DNA of 64,000 nt from an uncultured Clostridia bacterium (GCA_934120315.1 CAKOTX010000001.1:183718-247717); one strand, 5' to 3'; shown: positions 53,100-63,105, numbered from the stretch's first letter. The notes: generated by a model from the letters alone, not told the origin. Translations and numbers: made by a program.

Positions 53100-54098
53100 A
53101 TGATAAAATTAGGAGTTATTTATGGAGGGATTTCAACAGAACATGATGTTTCTGAAATGTCTGCGAAATCTGTAATAGAAAATTTAGATAAAAGTAAATA
53201 TGAAATAAAAGAAATATATATAAATAAATATGGAAAATGGTTTGAAGTAAAAGATGGAAAACAAGAAGAAATATATAATTTAGTTTGGACATTAAAAGAG
53301 TTAGATGTTGTATTTCCAGTATTACATGGATTAGGTGGAGAAGATGGAACAATTCAAGGATTATTTGAAATGTTACAAGTACCTTATGTAGGATGCGGAG
53401 TTTTAGCATCAAGTGTTGGAATGGATAAAGTATATACAAAAATTGTTTTTGAAAAAGCTGGAATTCCACAAGCCAAATATATTTATATAAAGAGAGAAAA
53501 TGATGGGTATAATATTATAAATGATAAATTTGAAGAAGAAAAATTAGATTTAGAAAAAATCATAAAAGAGATGGGATTCCCAATGTTTGTAAAACCATCA
53601 AATTCAGGTTCATCAGTTGGTGTAAAAAAGGCTACTAATAGAGAAGAACTAAAAATGGCAATAGAAAATGCAGGAAAATACGATAGAAAGATTTTAGTAG
53701 AACAAGGAATTAATGCTAAAGAAGTTGAATGTGCAGTTTTAGATGACAAAGAAGTAAAAGCATCAACAGTTGGTGAAATTCAAGCTGCAGAAGAATTTTA
53801 TAGTTTTGATGCAAAATATAATATGCCAGAATCTAAAACTATAATTCCAGCAGAAATTAAAGAGGAGCAAATAGAAACAATTAGAAAGCTTGCGGTAAAA
53901 GCATTTAAAGCAATTGATGGAAAAGGCTTAGCAAGAGTAGATTTCTTTATTGAAAAAGAAACAGAAAAAATATATATTAATGAAATAAATACAATGCCAG
54001 GATTTACAAAAATAAGTATGTATCCAAAATTATTTGAAGCAGTTGGAATTTCATATTCTGATTTATTAGATAAATTAGTACAAAATGCATTAAAATAA
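53100..54098 (+). CDS. ddl: D-alanine-D-alanine ligase
   Basis: A 332-residue ATP-grasp ligase that makes the D-Ala-D-Ala dipeptide used in peptidoglycan. It begins KLGVIYGGISTEHDVS and has 'VLHGLGGEDGTIQGLFE', FVKPSNSGSSVGV and the metal-binding INEINTMPGFTKISMYPKL. The AKY in the FYSFDAKY segment matches the Tyr of D-Ala-specific enzymes, suggesting ordinary vancomycin-sensitive precursors. ATG 53091 directly abuts AGAAAGGA, so ATG 53100 is preferred. It heads an operon with two ABC exporter genes. Confidence 0.95.
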   Translation: MIKLGVIYGGISTEHDVSEMSAKSVIENLDKSKYEIKEIYINKYGKWFEVKDGKQEEIYNLVWTLKELDVVFPVLHGLGGEDGTIQGLFEMLQVPYVGCGVLASSVGMDKVYTKIVFEKAGIPQAKYIYIKRENDGYNIINDKFEEEKLDLEKIIKEMGFPMFVKPSNSGSSVGVKKATNREELKMAIENAGKYDRKILVEQGINAKEVECAVLDDKEVKASTVGEIQAAEEFYSFDAKYNMPESKTIIPAEIKEEQIETIRKLAVKAFKAIDGKGLARVDFFIEKETEKIYINEINTMPGFTKISMYPKLFEAVGISYSDLLDKLVQNALK

Positions 54099-54114
54099 TG
54101 TAAGAGGATAAAAG

Positions 54115-55830
54115 ATGAGAAAATTATTAAGTTATTTAAAACAATATAAAAAAGAAGCAATATTAGGACCAATTTTTAAGCTAACTGAAGCAATTTTCGA
54201 TTTAGCGGTTCCAATAATATTTGCATCATTAATTGATAATGGAATATTAAAATCAGATAATAACTATATAATCAAGATGACAATAGTGCTAGTAATTCTA
54301 GCACTATTTGGGATTATAGTTGCACTTATTGCACAATATTTTGCTGCAAAAGCATCAGTAGGACTTGGAACTAAAATAAGAGAAAATTTATTTAAACATA
54401 TTCAAACATATTCTTTTAAAGAATTAGATCAAGTTGGAGAATCCACTATTATCAACAGAATTATGAATGATACTTTGCAAGTGCAAAATGGAGTTAATTT
54501 ATTTTTAAAATTAATATTAAGGTCTCCAGCAATTGTATTTGGTTCATTAATAATGGCATTTTTAATAGATGTCAAAACAGGAATTATATTTGCAATTGTA
54601 ATTCCTATTATTGCATTAATAGTATTTGGAATAACAAAAATATGTGTACCTAAATATACCAAAATTCAAAAGAGCAAAGATGAACTTTTAAACATTACGC
54701 AGGAAACATTAACAGGTGCAAGAGTAATAAGAGCTTTTGGAATAGAGGACAAACAGAATGAACAATTCGAAAAAGAAAATACGGAATATACAAAGTTAGC
54801 TCAAAACGCATCAAAAATATCATCAATGATGAATTCATTAAATTATGTTATGATTAATTTTGGAATTGTAGCAATAATTGCAGTTGGAGGAAAGCAAGTA
54901 GATACAGGAGTCCTTACACAAGGACAAGTTGTTGCACTTTATAATTACATGGCACAAATATTAATTGAGTTAATAAAGTTAACAAATTTATTGTTGATTA
55001 TTCCAAAAACAATTGCATCAGCAGGAAGAATAAATGAAATGTTTGAAGTTGAAAATTCAGTAGAATCAGGTTCTCAAAAATTGGAAAGTGATAAAATTGA
55101 TTTGAAATTTCAAGATGTGTGCTTAAATTATACAAAAGAAGGAAATGAAGCACTTTCAAACATCAATTTTGAAATTCAAACAGGACAAACATTAGGAATA
55201 GTTGGTGGGACAGGTTCAGGAAAAACATCTATTATAAATCTGATTCCAAGGTTTTATGATGCAACATCAGGAAAAATTAAAATTAATGGTAAAGACATAA
55301 AAGAATTTGATGTAGAAGATTTGCGTAAAAATATAGGAATTGTAATGCAAAACAAGGTGTTATTTAGTGGCACAATAAAAGATAATATAGAATTTGGAAA
55401 TAGAGAGTTAGATGAAAGAGAACTTGCAAAGTCATTAAATATTGCACAAGCTAGTGAGATTATAAAAAATAAAGAAAATGGTTTAGAGGAAAAAGTAGAA
55501 GAAAACGGTCGAAACTTTTCTGGTGGTCAAAAGCAAAGATTAACAATAGCAAGGGCAATAGCACGAGAGCCTAGAATATTAATTCTAGATGACAGCATGT
55601 CTGCATTAGATTTGTTGACAGATAAAAAATTAAGAGATGAGCTTGAAAAAATAAAGAAAGACAAAATATTAATTATTGTATCTCAAAGAATTTCAACAAT
55701 AAAAGATTTAGACAAAATAATAGTAGTAGATAATGGCAAAATAGTTGGACAAGGTAGACATGAAGAATTATTAAAAACATCAGAAGTATATAAAGAAATA
55801 AATGATTCACAGATGAGGAGGGAAGAATAA
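54115..55830 (+). CDS. ABC exporter half-transporter, degenerate-site subunit
   Basis: A 571-residue type IV ABC half-exporter: six helices (~1-310) then an ATPase domain. Walker A is GGTGSGKT, the signature is FSGGQKQR (canonical), and Walker B is ILILDDSMSALD, where the usual catalytic Glu is Asp. With the next gene it would form a heterodimer of the BmrCD/LmrCD type with one active and one inactive ATP site. The ATG follows ddl by 16 bases. The substrate (drug, lipid or peptide) is unknown. Confidence 0.92.
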   Translation: MRKLLSYLKQYKKEAILGPIFKLTEAIFDLAVPIIFASLIDNGILKSDNNYIIKMTIVLVILALFGIIVALIAQYFAAKASVGLGTKIRENLFKHIQTYSFKELDQVGESTIINRIMNDTLQVQNGVNLFLKLILRSPAIVFGSLIMAFLIDVKTGIIFAIVIPIIALIVFGITKICVPKYTKIQKSKDELLNITQETLTGARVIRAFGIEDKQNEQFEKENTEYTKLAQNASKISSMMNSLNYVMINFGIVAIIAVGGKQVDTGVLTQGQVVALYNYMAQILIELIKLTNLLLIIPKTIASAGRINEMFEVENSVESGSQKLESDKIDLKFQDVCLNYTKEGNEALSNINFEIQTGQTLGIVGGTGSGKTSIINLIPRFYDATSGKIKINGKDIKEFDVEDLRKNIGIVMQNKVLFSGTIKDNIEFGNRELDERELAKSLNIAQASEIIKNKENGLEEKVEENGRNFSGGQKQRLTIARAIAREPRILILDDSMSALDLLTDKKLRDELEKIKKDKILIIVSQRISTIKDLDKIIVVDNGKIVGQGRHEELLKTSEVYKEINDSQMRREE

Positions 55831-55831
55831 T

Positions 55832-57559
55832 ATGAAGCCTACAATTAGAAAATTATTAACATATATTAAAAAGTATAAGATTCAAATATTATTTTCTCTT
55901 GCAATATCTGCAATGAGTGTGTGGTTATCTTTATATATTCCAATAATTGTAGCAAATGCAATTGATTATATCATAGGAAAAAATCAAGTTGATTTTACAA
56001 CTATTTCTGGACTAATATTACAAATTGTTCAAATTGCAATTGTGGTAGCAATATTACAATGGATGATAAATATCATAAACAATAAAATAACATTTTTAGT
56101 AGCAAGAGATTTAAGAAATGAAGCATTAAAAAAATTAGAAAAAGTTCCTTTAAAATATATAGATACAAATCAACATGGAGACATAGTAAGTAGAGTAATA
56201 TCAGATGTAGATCAAATTGTTGATGGACTTTTAATGGGATTTACGCAAATCTTCACAGGTGTTTTAACAATTTTAATAACACTGTTTTTCATGTTTTCAA
56301 TAAATTATAAAATGGCAATTATAGTAATTGTATTAACACCATTATCATTATTTATTGCAAAATTTATTTCTAAAAGAACTTATCATTTATTTGAAAAACA
56401 ATCAGAAATAAGAGGAGAAGAAACTGCATTTTTAAATGAAATGGTAGTTAATCAAAAAACAGTAATTGCATATGGAGAAGAAAAAAATAATATTGATAAA
56501 TTTATAAAAATAAACGACAGACTAGAAGATGTTGGAATAAAAGCATCATTTTTTTCTGCAATAACAAATCCATGTACAAGATTTGTTAACAATATTGTAT
56601 ATGCTTGTGTAGTATTTGCAGGAGCATGTTTTGCAATTGCAGGTAACCTAAGTGTTGGAGGATTAACTTGCTTTTTGAATTATGCTAATCAATATACAAA
56701 TCCCTTTAATGAAATTTCTGGTGTATTAACAGAACTTCAAAATGCATTTGCATCTGCTAAAAGAATATTTGAAGTAATAGAACAAGAAGCAGAGAAAGAT
56801 GATGAACAAGGAAATTTAGAAAATGTTCAAGGAAAAGTGGAACTTAAAGATGTAGAATTTGGATATACAGAAAATAAAATGATACTAAATGGAATTAACT
56901 TTATAGCAGAACCAGGAACTAAAATTGCTATAGTTGGTCCAACAGGTTGTGGAAAAACAACATTAATAAATTTGTTAATGAGATTTTATGAGTTAAATTC
57001 AGGAAAAATTTTAATAGACCAAAAAGATATTACAGATGTAAATAGGACAAGCTTAAGAAAATCATTTGGAATGGTATTACAAGATACGTGGATAAAAAAA
57101 GGAACAATAAAAGAAAATATAAAATTAGGAAAGCCAGAAGCAACATATGAAGAAATAATTCAAGCTGCGAAATCAGCAATGGCATATAATTTTATCAAAA
57201 GATTGCCAGAAGGATTTGAAACAGTAGTAGAAAACAATAATAGTATTTTATCAGAAGGAGAAAGACAATTAATAAGTATAGCAAGAGTAATGCTATTAGA
57301 TCCACCAATGTTAATATTAGATGAAGCAACATCAAATATTGATACAAGAACAGAACAAAAAGTTCAAAAAGCATTTGCAAAATTAATGAAAGGCAGAACA
57401 TCTTTTGTGGTAGCACATAGGCTATCGACTATAGTTTCTGCAGATATAATTTTAGTGATGAAAAATGGAGAAATTATCGAAAAAGGTAAACATCAAGAAT
57501 TGCTCGAAAGTGGCGGATTCTACGCAAAATTGTACAATAGTCAGTATAAGATTTGTTAA
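55832..57559 (+). CDS. ABC exporter half-transporter, catalytic subunit
   Basis: A 575-residue partner: six helices then an ATPase with Walker A GPTGCGKT, signature LSEGERQL (altered from LSGGQ) and Walker B MLILDEATSNID, retaining the catalytic Glu. Its altered signature completes the degenerate site of the other subunit, while its Glu pairs with the canonical signature of the upstream gene. This division is typical of heterodimeric exporters. It starts one base after the upstream stop, so stoichiometric expression is likely. Confidence 0.92.
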   Translation: MKPTIRKLLTYIKKYKIQILFSLAISAMSVWLSLYIPIIVANAIDYIIGKNQVDFTTISGLILQIVQIAIVVAILQWMINIINNKITFLVARDLRNEALKKLEKVPLKYIDTNQHGDIVSRVISDVDQIVDGLLMGFTQIFTGVLTILITLFFMFSINYKMAIIVIVLTPLSLFIAKFISKRTYHLFEKQSEIRGEETAFLNEMVVNQKTVIAYGEEKNNIDKFIKINDRLEDVGIKASFFSAITNPCTRFVNNIVYACVVFAGACFAIAGNLSVGGLTCFLNYANQYTNPFNEISGVLTELQNAFASAKRIFEVIEQEAEKDDEQGNLENVQGKVELKDVEFGYTENKMILNGINFIAEPGTKIAIVGPTGCGKTTLINLLMRFYELNSGKILIDQKDITDVNRTSLRKSFGMVLQDTWIKKGTIKENIKLGKPEATYEEIIQAAKSAMAYNFIKRLPEGFETVVENNNSILSEGERQLISIARVMLLDPPMLILDEATSNIDTRTEQKVQKAFAKLMKGRTSFVVAHRLSTIVSADIILVMKNGEIIEKGKHQELLESGGFYAKLYNSQYKIC

Positions 57560-57578
57560 TTTGGTGTCGGTGTTTTTT

Positions 57579-57606
57579 TTGACATAACTTTTTGTCAAAA
57601 TATAGA
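57579..57606 (+). promoter_or_regulatory. Possible promoter of polC
   Basis: TTGACA (57579-57584), a 16-bp spacer and TATAGA (57601-57606). It lies within an element resembling 38713-38740. Confidence 0.5.
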
Positions 57607-57638
57607 ATAAATTAAAAAGATGTGATAGAATACGATTA

Positions 57639-57667
57639 GTTAATTTTAGGACCGACTCTAAATTAAC
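57639..57667 (+). repeat. Leader hairpin of polC sharing the GGACCGAC motif
   Basis: GTTAATTT (57639-57646) pairs with AAATTAAC (57660-57667). The loop region contains AGGACCGACTCTAAATTA, which recurs with two differences at 62580-62597. Confidence 0.6.
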
Positions 57668-57686
57668 AGAAAGGAATGCGATAAGA

Positions 57687-60600
57687 ATGCCAGAAACAAA
57701 TACAATAAAGAAAAGCAAAAAAATAGGCGAAGTATTTAGTGATTACAAAACAAACAGTAATATAGTAGATGCTGAAATAACAAAAATGAATTTAATAAAA
57801 AAAATAAATACATTAGAAATAGGTATGCATTCAAAAGAATATATTGAAATAAAAGAAATATGGTATTTTGAAAAATTCTTAAGAGATAGATTTCAATTTG
57901 GACAAGTTCATATGATTATAAAATATGAAGAAGGTGTACGAAAAAATTCTATTGAAGAAGAATGGGAAAATATCATTTGCTATATGGCACACAAATATCC
58001 ATTAATGAGACCATTATTATTGCTTAAAAGCAAGATAGAAGTTGATGATAATAAAATTAATGTATATATGAAAATTAAAGGTGCAGATTTCTTGAAAGCA
58101 AGAAAGTTAGATAGAGAACTTGAAAATGTAATTTTTAATTTATTTGAGAAAAAATATACTATAAACATAGAAGAAAGAATTACAGAACAAGAAGTAAAAA
58201 TATTTCAAGAAAAAACAAAAGAGATTGAAGAACAAGCAGTTCATGAGGCAATGAGAGGAATGGCAATACGAACACATCATGAAGAACAATATTATGGCAA
58301 TGGCGAAAATGCTATGCCAGGAGATATTCCTCCAGTAGAATCATATCCAGCAGGCGAAATGCCACCATTACCTGAAGGACCATATAATGATGCAGATTAT
58401 GCAGTTCCGACAGATGGCTTAGGTTATGCACCAGAAACGGTTGAAAATTCACCAGAAGATGAGAATATTATTTTCGGAAAACCATCAAGAGCAAAAGAGA
58501 AAAAGTTAAAAATAAAAGAGTTGGATGCTAATTCAGGAAGAGTAACTCTAGAAGGAAGAGTGGTTAATAGTGAATGTAGAGAGACTAAAACTGGAAAAGG
58601 TATGCTAATATTTGAACTTTATGATGGAACTGGAATTATTACATGTAAATCTTTTGCAGAAGATGGTGCAAAAGGAAATGAAATATTAGATAAAATTAAA
58701 TCTGCTAAAGCAATTAAAACAATTGGAAAGGCTGGATTTGATAGTTTTGCAGGTGATATTACAGTAATGTCAAATATTATTGCAGAAATAAGTGATGAAG
58801 GACTACCTCCATTACCAGAAGAAGATGATAGTTCACCATTAATTTTAGGTTCAGCACCTGTTATAAAAGAACCACTTGTAAAAATTGCAGATTTGAATGC
58901 TGAATCTGGAAGTGTTTGTATTGATGGAGAAATACAAGCAATGGAAGATAAAGAAACAAAATCAGGAAAAGTAATTTTAAGTATAGACATATATGATGGC
59001 TCAAGTACAATGACTTGTAAAGCATTTTTACCTGGAAATAATGCTAAAAAAATTATCAAGAGATTGAATGCAACAAAGGCTGTTAAGTTAGCTGGAAAAG
59101 CACAAATGGATGCATTTTCTAATGAATTAACAATAATGGCAAATACAATTATAAAATCAGAACCTATGCCAAAAACAACAAGACAAGATAATGCAGAGGT
59201 AAAAAGAGTAGAGTTACATATGCACACCAAAATGAGTCAAATGGATGCAATGACTTCAGCAGATGAATTAATTAAAAGAGCAATGAAATGGGGAATGAAA
59301 TCAATTGCAATAACAGACCATGGAGTTGTTCAAGCCTTTCCAGAAGCTTATCACTTATTAGGCAGAGACAACCAAGACATGAAAGTAATTTATGGTGTTG
59401 AGGCATATTTGGCACCAGACAAAGAAAAATCAGTATCTAATGGAAAAAATCAAAGTATTGATACAACATATTGTGTACTTGACTTAGAAACAACTGGATT
59501 TTCACCACTTACAGAAAAAATAACTGAAGTAGGAATTATGAAAGTAAAAGATGGAGAAGTAATTGATGAATTTAGTTGCTTTGTAAATCCAGAAAAGCCA
59601 ATTCCACAAAGAGTGGTAGAAGTTACTAATATAACAGATGACATGGTAAAAGATGCAGAAACAATCGATAAAGTATTTCCAAAAGTTCTAGAATTTTTAG
59701 GAGATTCTGTAATTGTTGCACATAATGCGGGATTTGATGTTGGATTTTTAAAACACAATGCTAAAGTACTTGGATATGATTTTGATTATACATATATAGA
59801 TACACTTTCATTAGCAAAAGATTTATTTCCAAATTTCAAAAAATATAAATTAGGAAAAATTGCTGATGAATTAGGAATTGTAGTAGAAGTAGCTCATAGA
59901 GCATTAGATGATGTTGATACAACTGTTAAGGTATTTAAAGTAATGATGAAAATGCTAAAAGATAAAGGCGTAACAACAGTTAATGAAATAGATACTGTTG
60001 GAAGAGATCCAGAAGCTCAAAAAGAAGAGTACAAAAAGTTAAATACATATCATGCTATAATTTTAGCAAAAAATTATGTAGGACTAAAAAACTTATATAA
60101 ATTAGTATCATTATCGCACTTACACTACTTCTATAAAAAGCCTCGTATATTGAAGAGTTTGTATAAAAAATATTCAGAAGGATTGATACTTGGAAGTGCC
60201 TGTGAAGCAGGTGAATTATATCAAGCAATCGAACTTGGAAAATCTGATGAAGAAATAGAAAATATTGCAAAAGACTATGATTATCTTGAAATTCAACCAA
60301 TTGGAAATAATGAATTCTTAGTTAGAGATGGAAAAGTTCCAGATAGGGAATATTTAAAAGATATTAATAGAAAGATAGTAGCACTGGGAGAAAAGCTTGG
60401 AAAATTAGTTGTAGCAACATGTGATGTCCATTTTATGGATCCACAAGATGAAATTTATAGACGTATATTAGAAGCAGGTCAAGGCTACAAAGATGCAGAT
60501 AATCAAGCACCATTATATTTGAGAACAACAGAAGAAATGCTTAAAGAATTCGAATATCTTGGAGAAGAAAAAGCATATGAAGTTGTAGTAACAAACACAA

Positions 60601-62543
60601 ATAAGATATCAGATATGTGTGATAGAATAGACCCAATATCACCAGAAAAATGTCCACCACATATTCCTGGATGTGAGGAAGATATAAAAAATATTGCATA
60701 TAAAAAAGCACATGAATTGTATGGAGACCCATTACCAGAAATAGTTCAAACAAGACTTGATAAAGAGCTAAACTCAATCATCAGTAATGGATATTCAGTA
60801 ATGTATATTATTGCTCAAAAACTAGTATGGAAATCAAATGAAGATGGATATATCGTAGGCTCCAGAGGTTCAGTAGGTTCATCATTAGTAGCATTTATGA
60901 CAGGTATAACAGAAGTAAATTCTTTAAAACCACATTATAGATGTCCAAATTGTAAATATTCAGAATTCGAAGATTATGGAGTAGGAAATGGATTTGACTT
61001 GCCAGATAAAGATTGCCCAAAATGTGGGCATAAGCTTGCAAAAGACGGAATGGATATCCCATTCGAAACATTCTTGGGATTCAATGGAGACAAAGAGCCA
61101 GATATAGACTTAAACTTCTCTGGAGAATACCAAGCAAAAGCTCACAAATATACAGAAGTAATATTTGGAAAAGGAACTTGTTTTAAAGCAGGAACAGTAG
61201 GTACAGTTGCTGATAAAACAGCATTTGGATATGTAAAAAAATATTATGAAGAGCGAAATATACCTGTAAATAAAGCAGAAATTGCAAGATTAGCAGTAGG
61301 ATGTACAGGAATAAAAAGAACAACAGGACAGCATCCAGGTGGAATTATAGTAGTTCCAAAAGGAAGAGAAATATATGAATTTACACCAGTACAACATCCG
61401 GCAGATGACCCAAATTCAGATATTATAACAACACACTTTGATTATCACTCAATAGATGGAAACTTGTTAAAACTAGATATACTAGGACACGATGATCCAA
61501 CTGTAATTCGTATGTTGCAAGACTTAACAGGAATGGCACCAACAGACATTCCGCTAGATGATAAGCCAACAATGTCAATATTTAATTCAACAGAAGCATT
61601 AGGAGTAACACCAGAGCAAATAAATTCAGAAGTAGGAACCTATGGAATACCAGAATATGGTACAAAATTTGCAAGAGGCATGCTTTTGGATACACACCCA
61701 ACAACATTTGATGAATTAATACGTTTATCAGGATTATCACATGGTACAGACGTATGGTTAGGAAATGCCCAAACTTTAATTGAGCAAGGAATTGTAACTT
61801 TGCAACAGGCAATCTGTTGTAGGGATGATATAATGATATACTTAATCCAAAAAGGTTTACCACCAGACAAGTCATTCAAAATAATGGAAGCGGTACGTAA
61901 AGGAAAGGTTGCAAAAGGAAAAGAGCCAAAATGGAAAGATGAATATATCCCATTAATGAAAGAACATGATGTACCAGATTGGTATATAAAATCTTGTGAA
62001 AAAATCAAGTACATGTTCCCTAAGGCACATGCTGCAGCCTATGTAACAAATGCATTTAGAATTGCATGGTTTAAGGTACATATTCCGTTAGCATATTATG
62101 CTGCATATTACTCAATAAGAGCTAAAGCATTTGACGCAGATGTTATGATAAATGGTGATGAAAGAGTAAAGAACAAGATGAAAGAAATAGAAATGATGGG
62201 AAATAATGCAACACCAAAAGATAAAGATATGTTTGATGATTTGGAAATAGTACATGAAATGTATCAAAGAGGATTTAAATTTTTGCCAATTGATTTATAC
62301 AAATCACATGCGACGAAATTCCAAGTAGAGGGTGAGTATTTAAGACCACCACTAAACAGTATAGCTGGACTTGGAAATGTAGCAGCAGAGAGTATAATGA
62401 GAGCTAGACAAGATGAAAAATTCATGTCAATAGATGATATGAAAATTCGTGCAAAAATCGGAGATTCAGTTACTGAACTTTTAAGACAATTTGGTTGTTT
62501 GGAAGGAATGAGCCAAAGTAATCAATTAAGTTTATTTGGATAA
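57687..62543 (+). CDS. polC: DNA polymerase III PolC-type alpha subunit, with two OB domains
   Basis: The main Gram-positive replicative polymerase with built-in 3'-5' exonuclease. It has 1,618 residues against roughly 1,440 in Bacillus. Domains: N-terminal (1-~205), a Pro/acidic linker, OB domains at ~273-368 and ~398-491 (two, where one is usual), PHP from ~505 (ELHMHTKMSQMDAM, AITDHGVVQ), DEDDh exonuclease from ~593 (VLDLETTG, 'VAHNAGFDVGFL', HRALDDV), the remaining PHP, a zinc site (CPNC...CPKCG, ~1086 onward) and a C-family palm with PDIDL near 1137. The start follows AAAGGA. It has its own leader hairpin. Confidence 0.96.
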   Translation: MPETNTIKKSKKIGEVFSDYKTNSNIVDAEITKMNLIKKINTLEIGMHSKEYIEIKEIWYFEKFLRDRFQFGQVHMIIKYEEGVRKNSIEEEWENIICYMAHKYPLMRPLLLLKSKIEVDDNKINVYMKIKGADFLKARKLDRELENVIFNLFEKKYTINIEERITEQEVKIFQEKTKEIEEQAVHEAMRGMAIRTHHEEQYYGNGENAMPGDIPPVESYPAGEMPPLPEGPYNDADYAVPTDGLGYAPETVENSPEDENIIFGKPSRAKEKKLKIKELDANSGRVTLEGRVVNSECRETKTGKGMLIFELYDGTGIITCKSFAEDGAKGNEILDKIKSAKAIKTIGKAGFDSFAGDITVMSNIIAEISDEGLPPLPEEDDSSPLILGSAPVIKEPLVKIADLNAESGSVCIDGEIQAMEDKETKSGKVILSIDIYDGSSTMTCKAFLPGNNAKKIIKRLNATKAVKLAGKAQMDAFSNELTIMANTIIKSEPMPKTTRQDNAEVKRVELHMHTKMSQMDAMTSADELIKRAMKWGMKSIAITDHGVVQAFPEAYHLLGRDNQDMKVIYGVEAYLAPDKEKSVSNGKNQSIDTTYCVLDLETTGFSPLTEKITEVGIMKVKDGEVIDEFSCFVNPEKPIPQRVVEVTNITDDMVKDAETIDKVFPKVLEFLGDSVIVAHNAGFDVGFLKHNAKVLGYDFDYTYIDTLSLAKDLFPNFKKYKLGKIADELGIVVEVAHRALDDVDTTVKVFKVMMKMLKDKGVTTVNEIDTVGRDPEAQKEEYKKLNTYHAIILAKNYVGLKNLYKLVSLSHLHYFYKKPRILKSLYKKYSEGLILGSACEAGELYQAIELGKSDEEIENIAKDYDYLEIQPIGNNEFLVRDGKVPDREYLKDINRKIVALGEKLGKLVVATCDVHFMDPQDEIYRRILEAGQGYKDADNQAPLYLRTTEEMLKEFEYLGEEKAYEVVVTNTNKISDMCDRIDPISPEKCPPHIPGCEEDIKNIAYKKAHELYGDPLPEIVQTRLDKELNSIISNGYSVMYIIAQKLVWKSNEDGYIVGSRGSVGSSLVAFMTGITEVNSLKPHYRCPNCKYSEFEDYGVGNGFDLPDKDCPKCGHKLAKDGMDIPFETFLGFNGDKEPDIDLNFSGEYQAKAHKYTEVIFGKGTCFKAGTVGTVADKTAFGYVKKYYEERNIPVNKAEIARLAVGCTGIKRTTGQHPGGIIVVPKGREIYEFTPVQHPADDPNSDIITTHFDYHSIDGNLLKLDILGHDDPTVIRMLQDLTGMAPTDIPLDDKPTMSIFNSTEALGVTPEQINSEVGTYGIPEYGTKFARGMLLDTHPTTFDELIRLSGLSHGTDVWLGNAQTLIEQGIVTLQQAICCRDDIMIYLIQKGLPPDKSFKIMEAVRKGKVAKGKEPKWKDEYIPLMKEHDVPDWYIKSCEKIKYMFPKAHAAAYVTNAFRIAWFKVHIPLAYYAAYYSIRAKAFDADVMINGDERVKNKMKEIEMMGNNATPKDKDMFDDLEIVHEMYQRGFKFLPIDLYKSHATKFQVEGEYLRPPLNSIAGLGNVAAESIMRARQDEKFMSIDDMKIRAKIGDSVTELLRQFGCLEGMSQSNQLSLFG

Positions 62544-62547
62544 AAAT

Positions 62548-62591
62548 AGGGTCGGTTCTTTTCTTCGCATGCGAAAAAAAGGACCGACCCT
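62548..62591 (+). repeat. 44-bp near-perfect palindrome after polC
   Basis: AGGGTCGGTTC at the left pairs with GGACCGACCCT at the right. The centre is TTCGCATGCGAA, with one mismatch and a wobble. It shares 17 exact bases with the rplI leader (19198-19214) and the GGACCGAC-CTAAATTA motif with the polC leader. Confidence 0.8.
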
Positions 62592-62611
62592 AAATTAGCA
62601 AGGAGGAAAAA

Positions 62612-62911
62612 ATGCCAACAGGAAATTTAACAGAGATTTTTACAGTAAAAAATATTATAATATATTTGCTTATAATTAATTTGATTGGATTTTATATGAT
62701 GTGGTCTGATAAGCGAAAAGCTAAAAAAGGAAAGTGGAGAATTCCTGAGCAAACATTGTTTATAGTTACTGCATTAGGGGGAGGAATAGGCACTATTGCT
62801 GGTATGTACACATTTCGCCACAAAACCAAAAAATTAAAATTCACAATTGGATTGCCAGCAATATTGATACTAGAAATTGTTTTAGTGATATATTTGAAAT
62901 TTGTGATGTAA
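62612..62911 (+). CDS. DUF1294 family membrane protein
   Basis: A 99-residue protein with hydrophobic segments near residues 14-31, 46-65 and 77-96. The pattern 'MMWSDKRKAKKGKWRIPEQTLF' followed by 'ALGGGIGTIAGMYTFRHKTKKLKF' is diagnostic of DUF1294. The function of the family is unknown; it is sometimes fused to cold-shock domains. AAGGAGG precedes ATG 62612 as part of the repeated block shared with rplI. Confidence 0.9.
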   Translation: MPTGNLTEIFTVKNIIIYLLIINLIGFYMMWSDKRKAKKGKWRIPEQTLFIVTALGGGIGTIAGMYTFRHKTKKLKFTIGLPAILILEIVLVIYLKFVM

Positions 62912-62918
62912 AAAAATT

Positions 62919-62951
62919 AATAGGCGAGCTTAAAAAGTTTGCTTATTTTTT
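62919..62951 (+). terminator. Terminator after the DUF1294 gene
   Basis: AATAGGC (62919-62925) pairs with GCTTATT (62941-62947) with a G-U pair, plus a T-run. Confidence 0.6.
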
Positions 62952-63011
62952 TGTGTGTTAAATAAGTTACATAAAAATGAAAAATAAATACAAATAAATG
63001 TAAAAAGAAAA

Positions 63012-63105
63012 TTATCAACAGGCAATTGTGAATAACGTGTGAAAAAAATATGACTGTTTTAAGTTATTCACAGAGTTATCCACATTATCCACATGGTGTG
63101 GATAA
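63012..63105 (+). promoter_or_regulatory. Cluster of six DnaA boxes
   Basis: TTATCAACA (63012), TGTGAATAA (63027, minus-strand box TTATTCACA), TTATTCACA (63064), TTATCCACA (63076), TTATCCACA (63085) and TGTGGATAA (63097, minus). Three are perfect TTATCCACA. The last four lie within 42 bp. The 383-bp gap (62912-63294) holds these, a terminator, an AT-rich stretch and the next promoter. No dnaA, dnaN or recF is in the window. Confidence 0.8.

Noticed and set aside
63012..63105. Calling this region oriC
   Set aside because: No dnaA/dnaN nearby, and replication leftward from here would oppose nearly all highly expressed genes; only the DnaA boxes are reported.
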